Shown: in pieces, positions 1-7,534 of the stretch
Layout: each line of letters starts with the position of its first letter
Numbering within the stretch: position 1 is the first letter of the stretch
Assembly: GCA_047618505.1 (NCBI GenBank)
Contig: JBLHLB010000038.1
Coordinates: 1 to 19,632 of the forward strand
Source of the DNA: JBLHLB01 sp047618505
Lineage (GTDB): Bacteria > Planctomycetota > UBA1135 > GCA-002686595
Length of the DNA: 19,632 nucleotides
Reading direction: 5' to 3'
Program-made: the position numbers and the translations under genes
Notes under the pieces: generated by a model
The model's input: only the letters and a program-made list of their open reading frames with translations
Database searches by the model: none
What the model was told of the DNA's origin: nothing

Positions 1-619
1 CGGTGGAATGAACTTCCGTCCGTGGCGCTGGGGAGAGGACCCATGGCGCTAACAGGCGAGACAAGGGGCCAAAGCGCAGCCCGTCATCCAGATGACTCAG
101 GATGCCGGGGAAGCGGAAGGCTGTATTACGGTGGTTCCCGCGTCCAATTTCGGAGTAAGGACCAAGGTATCCGGCCTTCGGGCGTTGCTCGGCCTCACGC
201 AGCAACTCCACCAGCATCCCTGGGGAGGCCTCGCAGTCTGGGTTGATCAGGAGGTAGTAGTCGGCCCCCTGCTCACGGGCCAGATCCGATGAGACGCCCA
301 GGTTGTTTCCGAAGGCAAATCCACCGTTGCGCTCGCTGGACAGGACGCGGGCCCAGCCCTGCCAGCCTTCATCACGAACGAGTCGTTCCAGCTCAGCTAC
401 CGATCCATCGCCTGAGTCGTTGTCCACAACCACCACACTGAGATTCGGAACACGCGTGCGCTCCAGGGCCAAGGAGTGCAAAAGCCGCTGTGCCAGGCCG
501 ACGGTCCGGTAGTTAACGCAGACGGCCAGGACACGCTCCGAACGCCCTCCAGAGACGACTCTATTGGGATCCTCGCCGGGCCTTGGCTTTGGGGTCGGAT
601 CTTGGAAACTCTGCTGCAC
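1..619 (-). CDS. Family 2 glycosyltransferase, C-terminus beyond window
   Basis: Predicted cytoplasmic transferase adding a sugar from a nucleotide-sugar donor, in the WcaE/rhamnosyltransferase-like branch of GT2, probably for cell-surface polysaccharide. Reading the minus strand gives the GT-A opening strand LAVCVNYRT, then LSVVVVDNDSGDGS, the family motif ERNGGFAFGNNLG, and the metal/donor motif YYLLINPDCEASPGML. The order and spacing are typical of GT2. The gene continues past base 1, so the acceptor part is missing. There is no ATG in this frame: it is open back to a TGA at 695-697, and GTG at 617-619 is the best available start, without a clear Shine-Dalgarno site. A G7 run (C7 on the plus strand, 630-636) lies just upstream and separates this frame from an ATG-led ORF that starts at 750 in another frame. 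Family assignment is secure; start and substrate are not. Confidence 0.85.
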   Translation of the reverse strand, partial: MQQSFQDPTPKPRPGEDPNRVVSGGRSERVLAVCVNYRTVGLAQRLLHSLALERTRVPNLSVVVVDNDSGDGSVAELERLVRDEGWQGWARVLSSERNGGFAFGNNLGVSSDLAREQGADYYLLINPDCEASPGMLVELLREAEQRPKAGYLGPYSEIGRGNHRNTAFRFPGILSHLDDGLRFGPLSRLLAPWVLSPAPRTEVHST

Positions 620-1233
620 TTGATTTGAGCCCCCCCGAGAGAACTCTCTGGGAACAATAGCGATCGGGCTAGCAGTCCGTTCTGAGGAAAGGGCTCACCT
701 GTGCCGATCGGAGAAGTGCTCCCGCCTGGAGCAAGGCCGGAGCAACCCATGTAAATGCGGAAAAACAGCCGACCCCATCAAACATAAGTGAACCTCCCGC
801 CCCTGGGTAGGCCTATCCTTGACTCCGCTCCCCCATGAAGAAACTGCTTTTGGGTGGGGCGTGGCAGTGAAGACTGTCAAGCAAGGGCCCACTAAATACC
901 CCTGTGGTTGCCTTCAGGGGCGTCATACGGAAGCACGGGCGCCACGTTGAGGGAAATTACTAGGAATCCCGATTCAGCCCCCCGCCATCATCGACCCGGG
1001 GATACTCTTGGTTAGTCATCAGTGCCTCGCGGCGTTCGCAAGGTCACAGTTGGACGGAACACGGGCCACACCAGCCCCGTCTCAATAGCAGCGGTCGATT
1101 GTTTTTCGACTGTCGCGGGGCGGGCCTGGCCCACTCCGTCACCCATGCAAGCCCAGTGGTTTGCGTGGGGACAAGTTACCTCATTAATCTCTCTTCGAAA
1201 ATGCTCGTTGAGAGGACACCTAGGAAGAAAAGC
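620..1233. other. Intergenic region between divergent glycosyltransferase and secreted-protein genes
   Basis: No convincing gene is seen here. It holds the C7/G7 homopolymer at 630-636, a short hairpin at 899-920 (CCCCTG/CAGGGG with a 10-base loop), and an imperfect GC-rich inverted repeat around 822-858. A weak promoter-like pair, TTGCGT (1161-1166) and ATTAAT (1183-1188) with a 16-base spacer, precedes the secreted-protein gene. This is only a suggestion. The short ORFs here have no recognisable motifs. Confidence 0.4.
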
Positions 1234-2412
1234 ATGATGGTTCCCAGCAAAACCCTCCTCGCCGGCCTGGCACTCGCTGCCATGACCACGGTTGGCACCG
1301 CCCAGACCTCCACCGGTCTCCAAACTCACGCCGTCAACACCGTCGGCACCGCCACCCTTAACTTGGCCACCGGCGAGCTGACCCGCGGCGCGACCGACAA
1401 AACTGTCGCTCTCCTGCCCGCGTTCGCTAACACCGACACCTCCGGTTTCTACTCCACAGGATCCGTCGTCACCTCCCTTGGTGGTGTCGACGAGTGGTTG
1501 GACTTCGGCACTGTCACGACCGACACGGGCTCCGACGCCGTCGGCGCGTTCACGTTCGGCTACGCCTCGAACCTTACCGACACTGTTCTTGGCGGCCCCG
1601 GCGCTGCCATGAACCTTCGTTTCTACGACGGCATCACGGGCTTCTGCGCTGACTCGGGCGCTTCCCCGACGGCCTCCTTCTCGTTTGATGGTCTTCCCGC
1701 CGGCGACGGCGTTCTTGCCGGTGGCTGGCTCGTGACGATCGACCTCACAGGCGGCGGCTCCTTCGCTAGCGCCGGTGCTGGCAACGCGTTCGGCTTCGGC
1801 TGGCTCAGTGACGACGTTGACGGCACAGGCGCCGCCGGAACCGGCCCGCTCCTCTGCTATGCAGGCGATGGCCTGGGTGGCGCGGACGCGAACGGCCAAG
1901 AGGATGTCTTCGACATCTGGAATGACTCGCCCTCCACTAACGTCTGCTTGGGTTCCTTCTTCTTCGGAGGCCCCCCGTTCGACTTCTCCTCCTGGTACCT
2001 GACCATCGATACCGTTGACGGCAACGCTACCGTGTCGGCTTCCTCCTCGTTCCGCAACGGCGGCTCGAACCCCGGCGGCTACGCTGTGACGGCTGAGCCC
2101 ATCATCGGCGGCGTCTTCGGCGCTACCGACACAGTCGGTAACCCCGGTGGACTCGGTGTCCTTCCGATCGGCTACGGTGGCCCGCTTGACTTCCCGTCCG
2201 CTTACGGCCAAATCCTGGTCGACATCACGGATCCCGGCGGCGAGCTGCTTGCCGCTGGCCTCGCCTTCTTCGACGGAGCCGGTGTCGCCACGATCGCCAT
2301 CGCCGTCCCCAACAACCTGAACCTTTGCGGCTTGAACGTGTCCACGCAAACGATTCAGATTGGCGGTGGCATCTCACTTCACAACGCCCAAGACCTCGTC
2401 GTCGGCTTCTGA
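1234..2412 (+). CDS. Secreted Gly/Asp/Thr-rich protein, planctomycete-type (paralogue A)
   Basis: Exported protein of unknown function, 392 aa. The start at 1234 is chosen because AGGAAG lies about 7 bases upstream and a standard signal peptide follows: positively charged start, hydrophobic LLAGLALAAM, and a likely signal peptidase I cut after VGTA, before QTS. An upstream in-frame ATG at 1201 would add an implausible charged leader. The mature part is acidic, rich in Gly, Thr, Ser and aromatic residues, and probably all-beta. It shares ordered motifs with the neighbour at 2834-3958: DEWLDFG, FGYA, DTVLGGPGA, FYDG, TIDLTGG, GQEDVFD, FFFGG, and a C-terminus ending VGF. Such proteins recur in planctomycete secretomes as I recall them, without assigned function. 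The gene has its own strong terminator, so it is probably monocistronic. A 445-codon antisense ORF opposite it is a codon-bias shadow. Confidence 0.85.
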   Translation: MMVPSKTLLAGLALAAMTTVGTAQTSTGLQTHAVNTVGTATLNLATGELTRGATDKTVALLPAFANTDTSGFYSTGSVVTSLGGVDEWLDFGTVTTDTGSDAVGAFTFGYASNLTDTVLGGPGAAMNLRFYDGITGFCADSGASPTASFSFDGLPAGDGVLAGGWLVTIDLTGGGSFASAGAGNAFGFGWLSDDVDGTGAAGTGPLLCYAGDGLGGADANGQEDVFDIWNDSPSTNVCLGSFFFGGPPFDFSSWYLTIDTVDGNATVSASSSFRNGGSNPGGYAVTAEPIIGGVFGATDTVGNPGGLGVLPIGYGGPLDFPSAYGQILVDITDPGGELLAAGLAFFDGAGVATIAIAVPNNLNLCGLNVSTQTIQIGGGISLHNAQDLVVGF

Positions 2413-2833
2413 TTTGAGTGATCTGATCTCTTCATCCCCTCGGGGGTGAAGGAATCAATGGCGCGGGCCACGGTGTTTTTTCACCGTGGCCCGCGCTGTT
2501 TTGTAGGTGGGATATGAACGCTTGGTATTACCGCCCGCAGAGGAGTAGGGGAGGGAGCTTGGACACTCAATAATCAGCTGGGCAATGATCCGAGCTCGAC
2601 TCTTTGTAGCAGTACTGTTCGTTGACGCCTCGGTAGATAGATCAACCCCAATAGGTCAAGCGAGACAAACTCCGATGGGCGATACCCACCAGGGAGATTC
2701 ATTAGAAAGCGCCCCCTGACACGAGAGCTTTTGGCATTCTTATCGACAGGGAGGGTCCTGCGGTGGTTCTAAGTCCCGCCTTCCCGTGCTTGTCATCAGC
2801 GATCACCTCTACATCACGAATCTATTCTGCATC
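2413..2833. other. Intergenic region between the two secreted-protein paralogues
   Basis: This gap contains a small hairpin at 2431-2450 (TTCATCCCC / GGGGGTGAA, one G-T pair) and the strong terminator hairpin at 2461-2496. The remaining 300 or so bases (about 2520-2833) should carry the promoter and 5' leader of the second paralogue. I see TTGGCA at 2731-2736 but no convincing -10 element, no ORF with recognisable features and no tRNA. Confidence 0.45.
2461..2503 (+). terminator. Strong intrinsic terminator of secreted-protein gene A
   Basis: A perfect 15-bp stem (2461-2475 with 2482-2496) closes a six-T loop and is followed by TGTTTTGT. It starts 48 bases after the stop codon of the secreted-protein gene. 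The stem sequence GCGCGGGCCACGGTG is 14/15 identical to the inner stem of the hairpin at 4001-4042. Confidence 0.85.
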
Positions 2834-3958
2834 ATGAAAACGGTACTCCTCTCCAGCCTCATTGGCCTAGCACTCGCTTCTAGTGCATCTGCACAGACGG
2901 TGTCCCCCACAGCATCCTCCCTGCAAGACTTCAGTGGACCGGTCCAGCACTACACGCTGCACTACGCCACCGGAGTCATCACAAAGGACACAGCGGCGGA
3001 CGCTTCTCAACTCGGAGTTCAAGGCGCATCCGTTCCGTCCTATGCGAACAACTGCACCACCGGCAGCTTCTTCGGCGCAGGCGCAGACGAAGTCATTGAC
3101 TGGGGCGTCAAGGCAGCGGGCGCATCGAGCGTAGTGGACTCCTTTGTCATCGGCTATGCAACTGACGCTGTGGACACCACAATTGGCGGCCCCGGTGCCA
3201 CCCTGGACATCGCCTTCTACGAAGGCACGCTTGGCTTTGGCGCTCTCGGAACTGAAGCTGCGCGGTACTCCCTTGCAGGTCTACCTGGATCCGCCTCCGG
3301 CGGCTTCGCTGGCTACGCTCTCACTGTCGATCTCACGGGCGGCTTTGAGTTCTGCCTTGCGGACGGCCCCATCGGCTACGGCTACTGCACACTCGACCCC
3401 GGCACCACCGGCCCGCTGATCACGGACATCGGCGGCTGCCCGAACGGCCAAGATGATGCCTTTGATTCCTATGTCTGCCCCGCCACAGCCGGCGTCCTCA
3501 ACGGAACTTTCTTCTTCGGTGGTTCGCCCACGGCGTCCTGGTTCATCGAGATCTACGAGGACGACGGCCTCGAAGTTGCTACGACCGCGCTGAACAACGG
3601 TAGCGGCATCAACCCGGTCGTCCTTACGGACGGTGGCGTCGCTCCCGTGCTCAACGGGGTCTGGCCCGTGATGGTCGACACTGCTTCCAGCGGTCACGGT
3701 CTTTCGGCCTGTCTCTGGTACAAGGGCTCCCTGCCCGCGGGCTCGTTGATCATCGGCGCCGGCGAGGTGATCGTTGACCCCACCTCTTCCCTCGACTTCT
3801 CAAGCATCGTTGTTGGCACCGGCCTCAACGATCACTCCATTGCCGTCCCCAAGGACGTCACCCTGATCGGAACGGACTACACCGTGCAGGCCATCCTGTA
3901 CACAGGCGGTCCCCCTGTTGCCCTCAGCAATGCGATTGACATCAACGTCGGCTTCTGA
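2834..3958 (+). CDS. Secreted Gly/Asp/Thr-rich protein, planctomycete-type (paralogue B)
   Basis: Exported protein of unknown function, 374 aa, paralogous to the gene just upstream. The ATG at 2834 gives a textbook signal peptide: MKTVLL, then a hydrophobic SLIGLALA core, then SASA before QT as the likely signal peptidase I site. No Shine-Dalgarno site is visible. Shared blocks with paralogue A, in order, are DEVIDWG, IGYA, DTTIGGPGA, FYEG, TVDLTGG, GQDDAFD, TFFFGG, and a C-terminal beta-type module ending in SNAIDINVGF. That ending resembles the C-terminus of many predicted planctomycete secreted proteins as I recall them. The duplication is old, because identity is confined to motifs. Acidic NGQDD/NGQED stretches could bind calcium, which is speculative. 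It is separated from A by a terminator, so it is probably expressed on its own. Confidence 0.85.
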   Translation: MKTVLLSSLIGLALASSASAQTVSPTASSLQDFSGPVQHYTLHYATGVITKDTAADASQLGVQGASVPSYANNCTTGSFFGAGADEVIDWGVKAAGASSVVDSFVIGYATDAVDTTIGGPGATLDIAFYEGTLGFGALGTEAARYSLAGLPGSASGGFAGYALTVDLTGGFEFCLADGPIGYGYCTLDPGTTGPLITDIGGCPNGQDDAFDSYVCPATAGVLNGTFFFGGSPTASWFIEIYEDDGLEVATTALNNGSGINPVVLTDGGVAPVLNGVWPVMVDTASSGHGLSACLWYKGSLPAGSLIIGAGEVIVDPTSSLDFSSIVVGTGLNDHSIAVPKDVTLIGTDYTVQAILYTGGPPVALSNAIDINVGF

Positions 3959-4000
3959 TTCCAGGACGGCCCATAGCCGTACCTAAGTCAGTCCCATAAA

Positions 4001-4042
4001 ACTGCGCGGGGCACGGTGTTTACTCACCGTGCCCCGCGCAGT
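4001..4042. terminator. Bidirectional intrinsic terminator between secreted protein B and miaB
   Basis: A perfect 18-bp stem (4001-4018 with 4025-4042) closes a 6-base loop. On the plus strand TCTGTCTA follows the stem. On the minus strand the stem runs into TTTTATGG. It lies 42 bases after the stop of the secreted-protein gene and 41 bases past the stop of the convergent miaB, so it can serve both. Its inner 15 bp match the terminator at 2461-2496 except for one compensated base pair. Confidence 0.85.
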
Positions 4043-4083
4043 TCTGTCTACCCCCCGATCCCGTGGCCAGCCTCGACGTCGAA

Positions 4084-5595
4084 TTAGGAATCCAGCTTGC
4101 CGGACATACCGAAGGCAGAGGATTCGCCGATGGTGATCCGCACCACGTCACCGGGCTGAATTCCTTCTGCACTGAAGGAGACCGGCAAGCTGTGGAAGGT
4201 TCGTCCACGCCAGACCCCATCGCGTTTGGGGTGCGGCTCTTCAACAAAGACGTCCACCGTCCTGCCTATCCACGCCTCAAGGCGTCGGCGGCCGACTCTC
4301 TCTGCCACCGCAAGGAGGCGATTGTTGCGCTCCTTCTTCGTCGCTGTGGAAACGTCATCTTCAAGTTCAGCGGCCACCGTTCCCGGACGCGTGCTGTACT
4401 GGAAGATGTAATTTACAACGAAGCCGCACTCGTCCAGGAAGGTCTCCGAGCGCGTGTATTGCTCCTCGGTCTCGCCGGGGAATCCGACGATCCAGTCCGA
4501 CGCAAGCTCGATATCCGGGACTGCCTCGCGCAGGATGGCCAGGCGCTTCCGGTAGAGATCCGTGATGTATCCGCGCTTCATACGCCGCAGGACATCGTCG
4601 TCGCCGTGCTGCGCGGGGAGCGGAAGGAATCGGTCGACCTTGTCGCAGTCGCGAATCGCCTCAGCCAGAGCGCGCGTGAGGTAGGCTGGGTGCATGGTGA
4701 TCAGGCGGATGCGCACTAGACCTTCGAGTGGCTGAAGGGCGCGCAGCAGATCTGCCAAACTAGGTCGCCCCTGGCGTCCAGTCCCTTGCACTTCACCCGC
4801 GTTTGGCTTGGGAAGGTCTTCCCCATAGGAGTTGACCGTCTGTCCCAGGAGAGTGATCACTTTTGCGCCACCCGCAATCATCCAGCGCGCCTCTCCGAGG
4901 AGATCCTCGATCGTGCGGCTCTGCACTCGCCCGCGCACGGAGGGGACGATGCAAAACGTGCAGTTCAAGTCACAGCCACGCATGACCGCGAGGAATCCAC
5001 GCAGTCCGCCCGTGTATTCCTCACGGCTACGGTCGACTACGACTTCGCTCGCCATGTCCGTGGCGAGCAGGCGATCTGCCTTGGTCGTTGGCGTGGACTT
5101 GCCCATGCGGCGCGCACGCACCTCGTCCACGAGGTCGGCCATGTTGTGGATCTGACGTGTTCCGCAAACCACATCGACGTGCGTGGCGCGCTTGAAGATT
5201 TCCTCTTCGGCACGCTGGGCCATGCAGCCGAGAACGCCAATCACTAGGTGCGGACGGGACTCCTTCGCCCGGCGCAGCTCCCCGAGCCAAGAGAACACTC
5301 GTTCCTCTGCCTTTTCGCGCACGGAACAGGTGTTAAATAGAACGACATCTGCATCCTCAATGGACTCTGCCCGGCGGTAGCCCTTTTCTACGAATCGGCC
5401 CTCGACGAGGAGCGAATCGTATTTGTTCATCTGACACCCAAAGGTGATCACATGGACGCCGGGCTGGTCCTCAGCAGAAGGAGACTCGCCGGGGGCGAAT
5501 CCTGCATCGGGTATTGCTTCCGAACTCCCGGAGGGAGAGGAAACGCGGGTCTGAAAGCGGGGTTGTGACATGGGAGGTATATGGTGGGCCGGCAT
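4084..5595 (-). CDS. miaB: tRNA-2-methylthio-N6-dimethylallyladenosine synthase (MiaB)
   Basis: Cytoplasmic radical-SAM enzyme that adds a methylthio group to i6A37 of tRNAs. The 503 residues show the three expected parts. The N-terminal UPF0004 domain has cluster cysteines C54 (TFGCQMNKYDS), C90 (NTCSVREKAEERVF) and C124 (GVLGCMAQR). The radical-SAM domain has CxxxCxxC at C208, C212 and C215 (RGCDLNCTFCIVPSVRGR). A C-terminal TRAM-like RNA-binding domain follows from about residue 435. NTCSVRE and IVPSVRGR favour MiaB over MtaB or RimO. The usual PVQSGSDRVL motif is PAQHGDDDVL here (about 327-336), a mild divergence. About 45 poorly conserved residues precede the first domain, so the start could be M9 (base 5571). 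There is no clear Shine-Dalgarno site. It is a single gene, divergent from the antiporter. Confidence 0.95.
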   Translation of the reverse strand: MPAHHIPPMSQPRFQTRVSSPSGSSEAIPDAGFAPGESPSAEDQPGVHVITFGCQMNKYDSLLVEGRFVEKGYRRAESIEDADVVLFNTCSVREKAEERVFSWLGELRRAKESRPHLVIGVLGCMAQRAEEEIFKRATHVDVVCGTRQIHNMADLVDEVRARRMGKSTPTTKADRLLATDMASEVVVDRSREEYTGGLRGFLAVMRGCDLNCTFCIVPSVRGRVQSRTIEDLLGEARWMIAGGAKVITLLGQTVNSYGEDLPKPNAGEVQGTGRQGRPSLADLLRALQPLEGLVRIRLITMHPAYLTRALAEAIRDCDKVDRFLPLPAQHGDDDVLRRMKRGYITDLYRKRLAILREAVPDIELASDWIVGFPGETEEQYTRSETFLDECGFVVNYIFQYSTRPGTVAAELEDDVSTATKKERNNRLLAVAERVGRRRLEAWIGRTVDVFVEEPHPKRDGVWRGRTFHSLPVSFSAEGIQPGDVVRITIGESSAFGMSGKLDS

Positions 5596-5734
5596 TCTGC
5601 CACAGGTAGCTGGCCCTAGAAACCGGGACGCGGTGAGAGGATCGAGTGATTGGCAAATTGACTTCCAGGAGGAGGATTCGAACGACTCTGTGGGCGGCGT
5701 CGAATCGGCAGCTGAATCGCCGTAGGATCTAGGT

Positions 5735-7513
5735 ATGCCCCTGCCCTACCCCGCTGGTCTCCCTGACCCCCTCGCCCTCCCCTCCCCCCTAGGGCTTTTT
5801 TCGGGGGGGGCCCTGATTGAGGGAGCCCAGCCACTCTTTGCCCTAGCGTTGATCCTGGTGGCAGCCCTCGCCTCAGGTGCAGTGGCCAAGCGCTTCAAGC
5901 TGCCAAGAGTCACTGGTCAGATCCTCGCGGGCGTTCTCATTGGCAAAGCGGGACTCAACTTATTTGAGCACGGGGTGCTGGAGGCCCTGACGCCCCTGAC
6001 CGAATTTGCCCTGGCTCTAATGGCCGTGACTGTCGGAACGCACCTCAGCTTCCGGCGGCTTCGCAATGCAGGCAGGCGCCTGACTCTCCTAGCCCTCGCG
6101 GAGGCCACGGTGACCCCCTTGGTCGTCTTCAGCCTGGTCCGTGCCTTCACGAATATCCCGGTGGGCTTGGCATTGCTGTTTGCCACCAGCGCAATCGCCA
6201 CGGCTCCTGCGACCACTGTGGCCTTGGTTCAGGAGATGCGCGCCAAGGGCGTGTTCGTGAAGACGTTGGTCGCCGCCGTAGCGCTCAACAACATGGCGGC
6301 GATCTTCCTCTTTGAGGTCACGCGGTCTGTGCTTCGCTCGCAGGTCGACGATGTGGCGGGCGCGGCGCTACAGATTGGACCGCCGGCGCTGCAGTTGCTG
6401 TATGCCGCGGCCATCGGGGGCGGGATCGGGCTGGCGATGCACGTCCTTGACCGTCTGCATAAGAAAGGCGACCTGCCCTCCGCAGCCGCCCTGGTTGCGC
6501 TGGTACTTACATCAGGATTGGCTGCCTGGGTCGGTGCATCATCACTCCTGGCCTGCCTCTTCCTGGGCATCGTGCAAACGAACCTAAACCGTGAGCGGGG
6601 TAAGGTTGTCGACGCCGTCTTCACCGATTTCCAACCAGCCATCCTTGGGATCTTCTTCACCTTGGCCGGCATGCATCTATCCTTCGAGCACGCCGCGGCA
6701 GCGGGCCTGGCGGCTGTGGTGGTCTTCTTCGGGCGCGCCCTCGGCAAGTTGTTTGCCGCAAACATCTCCATGCGCCTCGCGGGAGCGACGAAGAGCATGC
6801 GCCAAAGTCTAGGGATGGCCCTGGTCCCTCAGGCGGGCGTTGCCGTCGCCCTTGTGATCCTCATTCAGGAAGATGCGTTCTTTAGCGACGTCGCAGAGCT
6901 CTTCGCCGCCGTGACTTTGACGGTCGTGACAGTCAACGAAGTCATTGGTCCGATCATGACGCGCATCGCCCTCAAGCGTTCGGGAGAAGCGGGGCTCGAC
7001 CGTGTTCGGCTCCTGGACTTTATTCAGGAAGAGAACATCGTGATTCATTTCAACGCAGACTCGAAGGACACAGCCATTGGTCAATTGGTTGATGTCATGG
7101 CCAAGTCACACCACCTCTCCAGCGAAGAGAAGAGCCTCCTCTTGGAAAGCACCCTCAAGCGTGAGGGGCAGTCGAGCACCTGCTTTGGCGGCGGGTTGGC
7201 GGTGCCACACGGAATCCTTCCGGAGGGCCAAGGGATGGTTGGCGTCATGGGAATCTCGAGTCCCGGTCTGCCCTTCGAGACTCCGGACGGGGAGCCCGTT
7301 CACTGCATGGTTCTCCTGGGAACGGCCTCCGCCGAACGCGATCGACACCTGCAGGTCCTGGCCGCCCTAGCGCGAACGATTGGCGTAGATCCAGCCTTCC
7401 AGGCCAAGCTCTTCCAGGCCGGCAGCGCCGCCCACGCAAGCGATCTCCTGCACGGTGAGGAGTCGCACCACTTCAACTACTTCCTGGATGACGAGCGGGA
7501 CCAAGACGCCTAG
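5735..7513 (+). CDS. Cation/proton antiporter (CPA2-like) with C-terminal PTS EIIA domain
   Basis: Inner-membrane transporter of 592 aa. Residues about 32-415 form roughly a dozen hydrophobic segments of the Na+/H+ exchanger fold, with the marks RFKLPRVTGQILAGVLIGKAG (52-72), SAIATAPATTVALV (152-165) and FFTLAGMHLSFE (307-318). Residues about 425-580 are a PTS EIIA type 2 (fructose/mannitol) domain. H492 in LAVPHG is the expected phosphohistidine, and HLQVLAALAR follows. The fusion suggests transport gated by phosphorylation or by metabolic state. At the segment where CPA proteins carry Asp (DD, ND, or QD in KefC) this one reads ALNNMAAIF, with N185 and N186. A G8 run lies in codons 23-26 (5803-5810), and the first 30 residues are Pro/Leu-rich, so the true start might lie downstream. 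It converges on the pterin gene with 21 bases between them and no terminator. Substrate unknown. Confidence 0.85.
   Translation: MPLPYPAGLPDPLALPSPLGLFSGGALIEGAQPLFALALILVAALASGAVAKRFKLPRVTGQILAGVLIGKAGLNLFEHGVLEALTPLTEFALALMAVTVGTHLSFRRLRNAGRRLTLLALAEATVTPLVVFSLVRAFTNIPVGLALLFATSAIATAPATTVALVQEMRAKGVFVKTLVAAVALNNMAAIFLFEVTRSVLRSQVDDVAGAALQIGPPALQLLYAAAIGGGIGLAMHVLDRLHKKGDLPSAAALVALVLTSGLAAWVGASSLLACLFLGIVQTNLNRERGKVVDAVFTDFQPAILGIFFTLAGMHLSFEHAAAAGLAAVVVFFGRALGKLFAANISMRLAGATKSMRQSLGMALVPQAGVAVALVILIQEDAFFSDVAELFAAVTLTVVTVNEVIGPIMTRIALKRSGEAGLDRVRLLDFIQEENIVIHFNADSKDTAIGQLVDVMAKSHHLSSEEKSLLLESTLKREGQSSTCFGGGLAVPHGILPEGQGMVGVMGISSPGLPFETPDGEPVHCMVLLGTASAERDRHLQVLAALARTIGVDPAFQAKLFQAGSAAHASDLLHGEESHHFNYFLDDERDQDA
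5803..5810 (+). repeat. G8 homopolymer in the 5' coding region of the antiporter
   Basis: Eight consecutive G residues follow a C6 run and a T6 run (5784-5802) inside the first codons of the antiporter. A one-base change in length would shift the frame before the first membrane segment. The flanking AGGGC and GCCCT can also pair across it. Confidence 0.6.
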
Positions 7514-7534
7514 CGCCCCTCTCGGATCCTGGAG

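Noticed and set aside
1012..2349. 445-codon open frame antisense to secreted protein A
   Set aside because: No recognisable motifs. The composition (Gly/Ala/Val/Glu/Arg/Asp-rich) is what the reverse frame of a GC-rich, third-position-biased gene gives, and the opposite strand has a signal peptide, ribosome site and terminator.
4063..4719. 218-codon ORF antisense to miaB
   Set aside because: miaB on the other strand has complete domain motifs. This frame has none and is a shadow.
5665..5690. ATTCGAAC, resembling a tRNA T-loop on the minus strand
   Set aside because: The flanking bases do not form a T-stem, and no matching acceptor stem lies about 75 bases away.
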